Source of the DNA: Sodalinema lacuna_A
GTDB taxonomy: Bacteria; Cyanobacteriota; Cyanobacteriia; Cyanobacteriales; Geitlerinemataceae
Assembly (NCBI GenBank): GCA_900149785.2
Contig: FSSI02000015.1
Location: 26,696 to 90,695, forward strand
Reading direction: 5' to 3'
Length of the DNA: 64,000 nt
Part shown: positions 26,851-36,195 of the stretch, piece after piece
Numbering within the stretch: the first letter of the stretch is position 1
Layout: every line of letters begins with the position of its first letter
Notes under the pieces: generated by a model
The model's input: the letters and a program-made list of their open reading frames with translations, nothing else
What the model was told of the DNA's origin: nothing
The model's database searches: none
Program-made: the position numbers and the translations under genes

Positions 26851-27699
26851 ATGAGAGCCGATGAACTCTTGCAGCGATATGCGGACGGAGAACGGGATTT
26901 TCGGGAAATAGACCTCAGTCGCGCCAATTTATCTGGGCAAGACCTCTCGGGGGCCAATCTGCGGCAATCCAATTTAACTTCGGTTAATTTGCAGGAGACC
27001 AACTTGCGCGGAGTCAATCTCCGGGAATGTCAGTTGCAGGGCGCTATACTCCGTGGCGCCAATTTGCAGGATGCTAACTTGATTTCGAGCAAGTTGCTCA
27101 AGGCCGATTTATCTCAGGCCCAGATGAGCGAGGCCAATTTACGAGGAGCTAAGTTATTGGGGGTATCATTGCAAGGGGCAGATTTAACGGAAGCAGTTTT
27201 AAATGAGGCCGATCTGAGTCAGGCTAATTTAGATGAAGCGACGTTACGGGAGGTGAATTTAAGCCGCTCAAATCTTTGTCGTGCCTCGATGCGGGGTACG
27301 ATTTTGGAGGGGGCGAATTTAACGATCGCCGTGTTAACTGAAGCGGATTTGGAGAATGCAAATTTGATGAAAAGTATTCTCAATGGTGCGAATTTAAGTC
27401 AGTCCAATATGACGGGGGTTGATTTGAGTTTTGCTAAATTGAGTGGCGCCAATTTGGCTGGAGCGAACCTAACGAAAGCTCAGTTAAGAGCCGCGAACTT
27501 AAGTTGGGCAACGCTGCGGGGCGCCAATTTGACGGGGGCGAGTTTATATCGCACTAAGTTAAGTTGGTCGAATCTGACGGGGGCCACGCTCAATGATGCG
27601 ATTCTAATGAGTGCTAAGATTTATAAGACCAATTTCCGGGATGCGGAGTTGTTACAAACGATTATGCCTGATGGCAAAACCTTTGGGGATAATCGCTGA
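26851..27699 (+). CDS. Pentapeptide-repeat protein
   Basis: From about residue 20 to the end, the 282-residue protein is an uninterrupted series of A(N/D)Lxx repeats, more than forty units (for example LSRANLSGQDLSGANLRQ and LTGATLNDAILMSAKIYKTN). The fold is a right-handed quadrilateral beta-helix. An N-terminal helix (MRADELLQRYADGERDFREI) resembles the start of many cyanobacterial pentapeptide proteins. Function is unknown for most of them; some mimic DNA or mediate targeting. A lysozyme gene follows in the same direction, 59 bases downstream. Confidence 0.93.
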   Translation: MRADELLQRYADGERDFREIDLSRANLSGQDLSGANLRQSNLTSVNLQETNLRGVNLRECQLQGAILRGANLQDANLISSKLLKADLSQAQMSEANLRGAKLLGVSLQGADLTEAVLNEADLSQANLDEATLREVNLSRSNLCRASMRGTILEGANLTIAVLTEADLENANLMKSILNGANLSQSNMTGVDLSFAKLSGANLAGANLTKAQLRAANLSWATLRGANLTGASLYRTKLSWSNLTGATLNDAILMSAKIYKTNFRDAELLQTIMPDGKTFGDNR

Positions 27700-27758
27700 G
27701 CAACACAGGACAGTAAAGATGGGCAAACTGTGAGATAAAGGTGAGATAAGGGTGGCAT

Positions 27759-29012
27759 ATGGTTAGAGGCATTGATGTTTCGGATCACCAGGGTACGGTC
27801 AATTGGACGGCTGTGGCCAAGTCGGGAGTTGAGTTTGCGATTACGAAGGCGACGGAGGGGGGAACCTTTGTGGCGGATTCGTTTCATCGCAATTGGTCTG
27901 GGATTCGCTCGGTGGGATTGGTGCGCGGGGCCTATCATTTCTATCGTCCCCGCACGGATGCTCTGGCTCAAGCGAATTTGTTTTTGAATATGGTCAAACT
28001 TGAGCCGGGGGATTTACCGCCGGTGTTGGATATTGAACGGGATGATGGGGTGGAGCCTGAGCGGGTGCGGGCCGGGATTCGGAGTTGGTTGGTTCGGGTT
28101 GAGTCGGCGACGGGCCGTCGTCCGATTCTCTATACCTATCCGGGATTTTGGGAAGGGTTGGGGAATTGGCAGGAGTTTCGCGATTATCCGCTCTGGATTG
28201 CCCATTACACAACGGCAGCTCGTCCCTGGGTTCCGGGCGGTTGGAATACCTGGACGATGTGGCAGTTTACGGATCGCGGTACGGTGGACGGTGTGACTGG
28301 GCCGGTGGATGTGAATTCGTTTAATGTGGTCAAGGCTGGCAGCCAGAGTATGGTGGTGGTTCAGGTACAACGAGCTTTGCGTGGCAAGGGGTATGATATT
28401 GGCTCTCTCGATGGGGTGTTTGGGGCTAAAAGTCAACAGGCGACGCGGGAGTTTCAGGCGGCGGTGGGATTGAAGGCTGATGGTGAGGTGACGGCGCGAA
28501 CCTGGGCCTATCTGGTTGATGGTACGATAACGGGCAAAGTGACGGAATCACGACCGACGGACTCGGATGGGACTATGCCTACACCTACTGATGCGATTAA
28601 GTTGATTGATGTGATGAAGTTCTATCAGGATTTGCCACATCAGGCGAATGCTCTGAACTGGTTACAGGGGAGTTTGGAGAGTGGGGTGCTGCTGGAGTTT
28701 GCGCGTCGTTGGCGCAATGATGTGTCGAGTACGACCCCGATTCAGTTAGTGGATGTGGCGAAGTTTTATCGGAATTTGGCGAGTCAGAATCAGGCGTTGG
28801 AATGGCTCGATACGAAATTGACGGCGGCGATGGTGACGGAGTTTGCTCAGCGGTGGCGATCGCCTCAAGAGTTTCAGGAGCCTCCGATTGTGTTGGCGAA
28901 TGCGGCGCAATATTATCAAGGGATGAGTCATCAGAAGCAGGCTTGGCAATGGCTCCAGGAGCGCCTGAGTCGTGAGGATTTGGCTGAGTTTGCCCGTATT
29001 TGGCGCCAATAA
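27759..29012 (+). CDS. GH25 lysozyme with peptidoglycan-binding domain and C-terminal repeats
   Basis: Residues 1-195 form a glycoside hydrolase family 25 muramidase: RGIDVSDHQGTVNW, EFAITKATEGG, RGAYHFYRP and the acid pair in PPVLDIERDDG. Residues 200-262 are a PG_binding_1 domain (QVQRALRGKGYDIGSLDGVF, then GLKADGEVTARTWAYL). Residues 275-417 hold three copies of a roughly 45-residue repeat with a shared pattern (K/Q)-(F/Y)-Y-x3-Q-x2-A-x2-WL-x8-EFA-x2-WR. No signal peptide is visible, so release by lysis, a phage-like route, or a special exporter would be needed for access to peptidoglycan. It would cleave the glycan strand. Confidence 0.9.
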   Translation: MVRGIDVSDHQGTVNWTAVAKSGVEFAITKATEGGTFVADSFHRNWSGIRSVGLVRGAYHFYRPRTDALAQANLFLNMVKLEPGDLPPVLDIERDDGVEPERVRAGIRSWLVRVESATGRRPILYTYPGFWEGLGNWQEFRDYPLWIAHYTTAARPWVPGGWNTWTMWQFTDRGTVDGVTGPVDVNSFNVVKAGSQSMVVVQVQRALRGKGYDIGSLDGVFGAKSQQATREFQAAVGLKADGEVTARTWAYLVDGTITGKVTESRPTDSDGTMPTPTDAIKLIDVMKFYQDLPHQANALNWLQGSLESGVLLEFARRWRNDVSSTTPIQLVDVAKFYRNLASQNQALEWLDTKLTAAMVTEFAQRWRSPQEFQEPPIVLANAAQYYQGMSHQKQAWQWLQERLSREDLAEFARIWRQ

Positions 29013-29048
29013 GCGGTGCTGTTCTAGTTCTACTGTTGCGAGATCATA

Positions 29049-29810
29049 ATGGATAAGTCCCCGAATTTTACTCCCCATGAGGCGATCGCCGGTACGGAGA
29101 TTGCGATCGATACGTTTGTGACGGCGAAACAGAAGCGTCTGTTAACGGATTCGCTGTATACGTCTCTGCATGGACAACCGTTCTTGATTGAAAGCAATAT
29201 CGGTATTCTCCATACTCAGGGACAGCCTCTGGTGGCCCCGGATTTGATGTTGAGTTTGGATATTGGTGATGATTGGTGGACTCACCGTCATCATCCCTAT
29301 TCTCTGTGGGAGTTTGGCAAGTCTCCGGATTTGGTGATGGAAGTGGTTTCGACGGCGACGGGGGATGAGTTGGGAGCGAAGCTGAGTGTGTATGAGCGGT
29401 TACGGGTGAGTTACTATGTGCTGTTTGATCCTGAACGGGTGCTGGGTGGTCCCCGGTTGCGGGCGTTTGAGTTGCGGGGTAAGTGCTATTTTGAGATTGC
29501 CAAGTTCAATGATCTCGACAAGCCAATTTGGTTGGATCAGGTGGGGTTGGGCTTGATGCTCTGGCAAGGGGAGTTTGAGGATAAGGATGGCCTCTGGTTG
29601 CGTTGGTGTGATCAGCAGGGGAATATTTTACCGACGGGCTATGAGTTGGCTCAGCAGGAGTTGTTGGATCGCGAGGAGTATGAGAAGCGGACGGAACGGA
29701 TTGAGTCGCAGTTGTTGCAGGCGAATCAACGGACGGAACGAGCGAAGAAGTGGGCTCAGCGGTTGGCGGAACAGTTACGCGCGTTGGGGGTTGATCCGGA
29801 TACGGTGTAG
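29049..29810 (+). CDS. Uma2-family (DUF820) nuclease-like protein
   Basis: The 253-residue protein belongs to the Uma2/DUF820 group of PD-(D/E)xK fold proteins, extremely numerous in cyanobacteria. Core residues are visible in QPLVAPDLMLSLDI, SPDLVMEVVSTATGDELGAK and the following YERLRVSYYVLFDPE. The last 60 residues are a coiled coil (EEYEKRTERIESQLLQANQR). The family is assumed to include endonucleases, but no substrate is established. Confidence 0.88.
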   Translation: MDKSPNFTPHEAIAGTEIAIDTFVTAKQKRLLTDSLYTSLHGQPFLIESNIGILHTQGQPLVAPDLMLSLDIGDDWWTHRHHPYSLWEFGKSPDLVMEVVSTATGDELGAKLSVYERLRVSYYVLFDPERVLGGPRLRAFELRGKCYFEIAKFNDLDKPIWLDQVGLGLMLWQGEFEDKDGLWLRWCDQQGNILPTGYELAQQELLDREEYEKRTERIESQLLQANQRTERAKKWAQRLAEQLRALGVDPDTV

Positions 29811-29872
29811 GGGCAGATCCTGAGGAGGATCGGGAGAGATTGAAGAGAGCGGATGTTGATGAGGTTAAATCA

Positions 29873-30850
29873 ATGTCTGTGGTGAATCCTCGGGTGAGTG
29901 TGATTATTCCGGTTTACAATGGCGGGCGCTTTCTGGGGGAGGCGATCGCTAGTGTTTTGGCGCAAACTTATACGGACTGGGAGTTGATTGTGGTGGATGA
30001 TGGCTCGACGGAGGCGATCGAGCCGGTGATTGCGCCCTATGGCTCGCGGCTGCGCTATATTCGCCAGGAGAATCAGGGGGTGGCGGTGGCGCGGAATCGG
30101 GGCCTGGAGGTGGCCCGGGGGGAGTTTATTGCTTTTTTGGATCAGGATGATTGGTTTGAGCGGGATAAGTTCGAGGTTCAGGTGGCGGCGTTGGAAGAGT
30201 CGCCCCATCTGGGGCTGGTTCATAGTGGTTGGTTTGTGGTGGATGCGGCGGGAGAGCGGTTATCGACGGTGAATCCAAGGGAGGGGATTCCTGAGTTAGA
30301 TTTGGCGGCCTGGCTGTTGTGGAAGCCGGTGTTTTTGGGGGCGATGCTGTTTCGGCGATCGGGTTTTGAGGAGGTGGGGGGGTTTGATAAAACGTTGGAA
30401 AAAACTCCGGATGTGGCGTTGGTTTTGCAGTTAATACTAAGAGGATGCCAAGCGGACTGGGTTTCTCGGCCCACGGTTTCCTATCGCCAACATCCGGGCA
30501 ATGCTTCGCGGGAAACGCGAGTGCAGGTGCGTGAGTGTGAGCGAATTTTAGATGAGATGTTTACTCATCCTCATCTCCCACCAGAGATACGGCGGCTTGA
30601 GTCTCAGGCTCGCTATAACAATCTGGTTTGGAGTGCTTGGAGGTTATATTACAGTCGGGAGTTTGTAAGCATGACAGAGTATCTCAAAAAATCTTTATTA
30701 TACGCTCCTAAGTCTCGGACAGAAATAGTCTTAGATTGGCTGCGTTGGTTTGAGAAATATGAGGCGGAGTATGGGAAACAGCTCAACACGGCTGAGCTAA
30801 TGATGTCATCTACTTGGTCAAATTTACTCAATAATATGATAAGAAATTAG
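29873..30850 (+). CDS. Family 2 glycosyltransferase with extra C-terminal module
   Basis: Residues 1-230 are a GT2 GT-A domain: VSVIIPVYNGGRFLGEAIAS, WELIVVDDGSTEAIE, ARGEFIAFLDQDDWFERD with the DxD-like DQDD, and a C-terminal HPGNASRETRV. It would transfer a sugar from a nucleotide donor in the cytoplasm. The last roughly 85 residues (from ARYNNLVWSAWRLYYSREF) form a separate helical module that reappears at the end of the sulfotransferase-like protein at 42166-43416. I start it at the ATG at 29873, which has a GAGG upstream; a TTG at 29840 is possible. It lies at the left edge of the AT-rich glycan island; its 3' third is already AT-rich. Confidence 0.9.
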   Translation: MSVVNPRVSVIIPVYNGGRFLGEAIASVLAQTYTDWELIVVDDGSTEAIEPVIAPYGSRLRYIRQENQGVAVARNRGLEVARGEFIAFLDQDDWFERDKFEVQVAALEESPHLGLVHSGWFVVDAAGERLSTVNPREGIPELDLAAWLLWKPVFLGAMLFRRSGFEEVGGFDKTLEKTPDVALVLQLILRGCQADWVSRPTVSYRQHPGNASRETRVQVRECERILDEMFTHPHLPPEIRRLESQARYNNLVWSAWRLYYSREFVSMTEYLKKSLLYAPKSRTEIVLDWLRWFEKYEAEYGKQLNTAELMMSSTWSNLLNNMIRN

Positions 30851-30963
30851 AGTAGAATGAACATCCTGACTGGTTGGACAACATCCATTTATCAAACAAA
30901 GTTTCAGGATTAGGCTTGTTTTTTAGGTCAAGCTAAAGAATTTTAAGATTGGAGATAATTAAA

Positions 30964-33900
30964 ATGCACGATTTTTATTTTAGTCAGGGCAATCAATTTT
31001 TAAGAGACAAGAAACTGGATCAAGCGATTGCAGCGTATCGAGAGGCAATTTGTCTTAACCCCGATTTATATCCGGCCTACTTGAATTTAGCAGAGGCTCT
31101 TTTTAAAGCAAATGAGATCGATGAATCCAACAAAATCTTAGAACAGCTTGAGGAGCTAATCAGAAATTCTCCTCAGAATTCAAGCAGCCTAAAGGAAACA
31201 ATACAAAAGTTTAGGTCTATTCATGATAGCCAATCTAAAACTTCAAATTCCTTTCAAGACGAATCTACTTTTCTCAATACAGACCATATTTACAAAAAGA
31301 TTGATTTAAGTCTTAAATCTCGTTTTTTAACGGATATCAAAAATCATAAAAATCCTGAATCTTATGTACAAGAAACTATTGAACGTAATCCAGAAGACAG
31401 CCAAGCTTATTTTTACCTGGGACATCTGAAGGCTGAACAAGAGGATTGGTCTAAAGCTGTAGAGTGTTACCAGCATAGTCTAAGATTATCGCCTGGAGAC
31501 CTTGAGGCTCAGGTTGCGATCGGCTATGCCTTAGAAAAACTAGGTCGTTATTCAGAAGCCATTGAGGGGTACCGTCAAGCTCTAATCCAAGGTGGAGAGT
31601 CTGGTGAAATTCTATTTCGGTTAGGACGAGCATTAAGCCATCAGCAACATTGGACTGAGGCAATCGTGGAATATCGGCGGGCGATCGCCTTGGGATTTCA
31701 GCAACCCCAAGTGCATTATTACCTAGGACAAGCCCTAGCACAATTAGGGCAATGGCAGCATACGGTCACAGAATGGACGTCAGTCTTAGCCGTCTATCCT
31801 GGTGCAGCCACTGTTCGGCAACAGTTAGCCCATATTTTGATGGGATTAGGTCAATGGCAGGCTGCCTTACTTCAATGGCGTGAGTATATCCGGACTCCTC
31901 CTGGAAGCTCTCCTAATTCCCTTTTAGATTTTAAGTCTAAGCAGCAAATGTATGGAAAAATTCCTCACTGTGATGACTTGAATTTGACGGGTGACCTGAC
32001 TCTGGAATTTTGGCTATTTTTAAGAGAATGGCCAGAAAATTGGACTCCAATCCTATCTAAATTTACTCAGGACTCTGAAAATGAATTTTGCTTAAGAATT
32101 AAAAATTCAGATTTGGGCCAGTGGTATGACAGTCAAACCTATCAAGTCCCAGTGCAATGGGTTCCCAGTCAACATATTCAACTGAACCGTTGGAGTCATA
32201 TCACTTGTGTCCGTAAATCAGGACATTATGGTCGAGTATATTGTAATGGTGTTTTAGTCGCCGAGCGAAACTGGACAGGTGCACAACCTCCTAACCCAAC
32301 TGATGCCCCAATCCATATTATGGGTGATCTATCTCAACAAAAATTTCAAGATGGTCAAGTGTCCCAATTACGAATTTGGAATCATGCCAAGACTGGTGAT
32401 AATATACAAACCATTTTATATCAGCCGACAAAAGAGGTTCGTGATCTCGTAGGAAGTTGGCACTTACCCAACCCTGAAAACAGCTCCAATCTAGTAAATT
32501 CACTGGTTGATGGTCATGACAATATGTCTGGCATCTTGATTAGAAATTGTTCTCAAACAGATTTCCCCCTTAAAATTACCATTTGTGGAAGTAAAATTTC
32601 TAAATCAACTGAATATAAAATTAGTGAAATATACAAAAAACATTCCAACGTAGAAGTGATTCAGCATCAAGTTTCTACCACAAAAAAAACAGAGAATTTT
32701 CATTATGATTTTCCATTGAAAATTCATAAAATTTTATGGACAAACAAAAAACATTTTCTAAAAAATGCAATTGATAGCGTTTTGTCTTATCCCTGCAAAA
32801 CTTGCTATTTATCAAATCCTACAATTCCAGATTTGATACTGGGTCTATTTTATTCCTTGATTTGGGACGCATCTGTTATAACAGATATTTCCTCAAGTCA
32901 ACTTAAGCTTGAACCTGCTAAAAACTTAGGTGACAAAGTTAAGGCCGGCCTGCAACCAGCAGAAGAGCTAAAGGGTGAGGCTTATATTGAATTAGCGTCT
33001 AGTTTATCCAAGAAACTAGAACAAATTACATCTTCAACTCATGGGCATAAAAATATTTTAAAGAAAGATGATTTTCATGAGATGACTTTTCAATCAAGTG
33101 ATACATCGGCAAGGCTAGCAATTAAACAATTCCTAAAAGAACTCCCATGCATTGAGACTGCGCTTCAAGACATCTTTATTCAAGATCCTGGCATTTTGAC
33201 CAACAAAAAACAGAACTTAGAAAGGATAAAACTAATTTGGGAACCAGATTTTATCTTGGATTATAGTGAAGAAAACAAAAAAAGAATAAAAGCATCCCAA
33301 CCTCAATCTAAGGTAAATAGAATTGTCTTGCTGACCTGTGTATGGAAAAGACCCGAATTAACAAAAATCATTTTATCATACTACAAATTGCTTCAAAAAA
33401 AATTATCTAAAACCATAGATATCAAGCTTTTAGCAATTGGTTCAGAAGGGGGGGATTCTCATCAGCTTTGCCACGACTGTGGATTTGACTATCTTGAACA
33501 TCCTAATAAGCCTCTTAGTTCTAAATGGGAGTATGGCTTAAATCGATGTGCAGACTATAATCCAGATGCTGTAGTGATATTCGGTTCCGATGATCTATTA
33601 TCTCAAACCTTAATTGAGTTTTATGATTCTCAATTAAAAGCCAACTCTATATTTCTGGGAATTCAAGATGGCTACTTTTTTGATCTATCCAACCAGAAAC
33701 TTTTTTGGTGGAAAGGATATAGCACCAAGCAAGATTCCAAAAGAGTTGGGGAAACTATTGGTATGGGTCGATGTCTATCTAGAAAACTACTTGACAAACT
33801 AGAATTTAGCATCTGGAATGGCATACATCTTAACTCTAACCTAGATGGAGCAATGACTAATAAATTGCAAAAATTGGGAGTGCAATTGGGCAAAAAAAAT

Positions 33901-35985
33901 CAAGGCCTAATCCTTGAAAAGGATAATGAATTATTTCAAATTGGTCATCATGGATTTAAGATGTCCGATATTAGTGGTTGTGCGATCGATATTAAATTTT
34001 TGGAAAACCTTACACCTATCCAGCGATATTATGATCGCGATTCTAGCACACTAGTTGAGCAATCAGACTGTTGGCAAATTTTAGATGAGCACTTTCCAGA
34101 AGATATTATATTTCAACTTAAACAATTAGTAGGGGCTGACAAAACTGTAGATATTGCCCTTAAGCCTTACAATTTGGGAACATTAGATATAGAAAGTAAG
34201 TCTATTGATAAGGTAGAAACTATTTTTTCAACAGTGATGAAAGATCAATTGATTTGTTTTAAACAAGCACAATCTTATTTGCGAAAAAATCAATACAAAA
34301 ATGCAATCGATAAATGCGCGGATTTTTTTAGATCATCTCCACTTTTGAAGGATATCTTTCCTGTTCTTGCAGAAGCGTATTCAAAGCAAGGTCACCCAAA
34401 AGAAAGTTCTGATTTTGCCAATATTATTCAGGATGTGAGGCGACTTTTTGCTGTACCTAAAATCGAAGAAAAATGGGGAGGAGAAATTTTAAATTTTGCA
34501 ACTTTAAAGAATTCTGATTATAAAACAGATAGTCTCCTGAGTAAAAATAATACTATCGTGATCTTGACTTGTGTATGGAAGCGCCCTCAACTAACCGAAA
34601 TCGTTTTATCCTACTACGCAACTCTTCAACAAGAACTGAAAGGCTTCATTAATTTAGAGCTTTTGGCAGTTGGCTCAGAGGAAAAAGAATCAGAAAAACT
34701 TTGCCAAGCTTGTGGATTCGATTATGTTGAATACAGGAATCAGCCTTTGAGCGATAAATGGGAATATGGGTTAAATCGGTGCAAAGACTATGACCCTAAT
34801 GCCGTAATTATTGTGGGATCTGACGACTTGATTTCTCGTAGTTTGATTGAATTTTATGACCAAAAAATCAAAGAAGGATTAGTATTTTGTGGAATCACAG
34901 ATGCCTATTTTTTGGACTTGCCAACCAATGAAATGATTCACTGGGTTGGCTACACCAGCAATATAGACCCAGTGCGGCTCGGAGAAACAACGGGAATGGG
35001 TCGCTGTTTGTCCAGACCTCTGCTAGATAAATTAGAGTTTAGCATCTGGAAAAATCTGAATAAAGATCGTAGTCTAGATGGAGCAATGACTCAAAAGTTG
35101 TATGAATTTGGTCTTGAGCTACTGGATGAAAAAAATTGTCCCCTAACACAAGTTGATACTCAAACTCTCAGAATCGGCCATTGTGGTTTTAACCTGGCTG
35201 AGATGAATGCTATGGCATTAGACATTAAATTCACGGAAAACTTAACAACTTTTGATCGTTACGGTCAACGGAGTTCTGTTGTCAAGCAAGAAAATTCCTG
35301 GGATTTAATTGCTCAATATTTTCCAAAAACGACATTGGAGCAACTCAAGGCAATTGCAAACCTTTCACTAGCTTCTCAAACAACGGTTGATTTACCATCA
35401 TACACAAACAAAACCGTGACAGAGCCTAAGATTGAATTCAAAAAATATATCGCCGCAAACAATGAAAAAAGTTACCCAACTTCTATACTTGAGGAGTGCC
35501 ATGAATCACTGTTTCTTTTTTCCGGAAAATCAGGCAGATATGATTTAAGTTACGCCAAAAAATACAACGCAAAAAATGTTATGGTCAATGACATTCGGGC
35601 GGATTTTATTGATGAAATTCAAAAGAACTACCCAAAAGATTGGAGCTATATAGCTGCTAATGCCTTTGAGTTAGTTAACCAAAACTATAATAAAAACCGT
35701 CAGTTTGATTTGGTTAGCTGTGACCCTTCCTCAGGCTTGATCTCAAAAGTATTTGATGACCACTTTGATAAGCTTTATGCAATTACTAGGAGGTATCTAG
35801 TACTGACCTTAACAGGAGAGTATATAGAACAAAAAAGAAAAGACCTCTATTTAGAAGATGATTTAAAGCTTGCTGTACATAAAATCGTATATGCTAAACA
35901 CAACATTTATCTGGATATTGCAGATATAATTAAAAGGAGCAAAAACTATAAAGGATGCTACTGGTTGGTTGTGACCAAGAGATAA
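30964..35985 (+). CDS. Giant multidomain protein: TPR, LamG-like, duplicated glycosyltransferase-like domains, methyltransferase-like tail
   Basis: The 1673-residue protein starts at the ATG at 30964, which has GGAG nine bases upstream. Order by approximate residue: TPR units 1-65 and 133-314; a concanavalin-A/LamG-like domain 323-507 (LTLEFWLFLREWPENWTPIL, VAERNWTGAQPPNPTDAPIH); an unknown region 510-780; glycosyltransferase-like copy A 782-1050; TPR-like pair 1090-1160; copy B 1194-1463; methyltransferase-like tail 1511-1673. Each copy shows LLTCVWKRP or ILTCVWKRP, SKWEYGLNRC or DKWEYGLNRC, a GSDDL DxD-like site, and GMGRCLSR followed by LLDKLEFSIW. The tail has NVMVNDIRADF and FDLVSCDPSSG. 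There is no signal peptide. It is probably a scaffolded glycan-building enzyme; substrate unknown. Confidence 0.85.
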   Translation: MHDFYFSQGNQFLRDKKLDQAIAAYREAICLNPDLYPAYLNLAEALFKANEIDESNKILEQLEELIRNSPQNSSSLKETIQKFRSIHDSQSKTSNSFQDESTFLNTDHIYKKIDLSLKSRFLTDIKNHKNPESYVQETIERNPEDSQAYFYLGHLKAEQEDWSKAVECYQHSLRLSPGDLEAQVAIGYALEKLGRYSEAIEGYRQALIQGGESGEILFRLGRALSHQQHWTEAIVEYRRAIALGFQQPQVHYYLGQALAQLGQWQHTVTEWTSVLAVYPGAATVRQQLAHILMGLGQWQAALLQWREYIRTPPGSSPNSLLDFKSKQQMYGKIPHCDDLNLTGDLTLEFWLFLREWPENWTPILSKFTQDSENEFCLRIKNSDLGQWYDSQTYQVPVQWVPSQHIQLNRWSHITCVRKSGHYGRVYCNGVLVAERNWTGAQPPNPTDAPIHIMGDLSQQKFQDGQVSQLRIWNHAKTGDNIQTILYQPTKEVRDLVGSWHLPNPENSSNLVNSLVDGHDNMSGILIRNCSQTDFPLKITICGSKISKSTEYKISEIYKKHSNVEVIQHQVSTTKKTENFHYDFPLKIHKILWTNKKHFLKNAIDSVLSYPCKTCYLSNPTIPDLILGLFYSLIWDASVITDISSSQLKLEPAKNLGDKVKAGLQPAEELKGEAYIELASSLSKKLEQITSSTHGHKNILKKDDFHEMTFQSSDTSARLAIKQFLKELPCIETALQDIFIQDPGILTNKKQNLERIKLIWEPDFILDYSEENKKRIKASQPQSKVNRIVLLTCVWKRPELTKIILSYYKLLQKKLSKTIDIKLLAIGSEGGDSHQLCHDCGFDYLEHPNKPLSSKWEYGLNRCADYNPDAVVIFGSDDLLSQTLIEFYDSQLKANSIFLGIQDGYFFDLSNQKLFWWKGYSTKQDSKRVGETIGMGRCLSRKLLDKLEFSIWNGIHLNSNLDGAMTNKLQKLGVQLGKKNQGLILEKDNELFQIGHHGFKMSDISGCAIDIKFLENLTPIQRYYDRDSSTLVEQSDCWQILDEHFPEDIIFQLKQLVGADKTVDIALKPYNLGTLDIESKSIDKVETIFSTVMKDQLICFKQAQSYLRKNQYKNAIDKCADFFRSSPLLKDIFPVLAEAYSKQGHPKESSDFANIIQDVRRLFAVPKIEEKWGGEILNFATLKNSDYKTDSLLSKNNTIVILTCVWKRPQLTEIVLSYYATLQQELKGFINLELLAVGSEEKESEKLCQACGFDYVEYRNQPLSDKWEYGLNRCKDYDPNAVIIVGSDDLISRSLIEFYDQKIKEGLVFCGITDAYFLDLPTNEMIHWVGYTSNIDPVRLGETTGMGRCLSRPLLDKLEFSIWKNLNKDRSLDGAMTQKLYEFGLELLDEKNCPLTQVDTQTLRIGHCGFNLAEMNAMALDIKFTENLTTFDRYGQRSSVVKQENSWDLIAQYFPKTTLEQLKAIANLSLASQTTVDLPSYTNKTVTEPKIEFKKYIAANNEKSYPTSILEECHESLFLFSGKSGRYDLSYAKKYNAKNVMVNDIRADFIDEIQKNYPKDWSYIAANAFELVNQNYNKNRQFDLVSCDPSSGLISKVFDDHFDKLYAITRRYLVLTLTGEYIEQKRKDLYLEDDLKLAVHKIVYAKHNIYLDIADIIKRSKNYKGCYWLVVTKR

Positions 35986-36195
35986 GTGGGGATACCATTT
36001 TTGTTATTTGACTCAAGGGTATTAGACCTCACTTTTATGACTTAGGCAAGTATGCCAGATAATGAGAAGATAGACAAGTTCTTGGTTTAATTGAGGTCTA
36101 ATAACTCCTTAAGTAAATTGGTTTAATAGTTTAGATATCTGAACTATCATTGTCCATTTAAAAATGTCCGGGGTGTTGTAAACTATATACTACCT

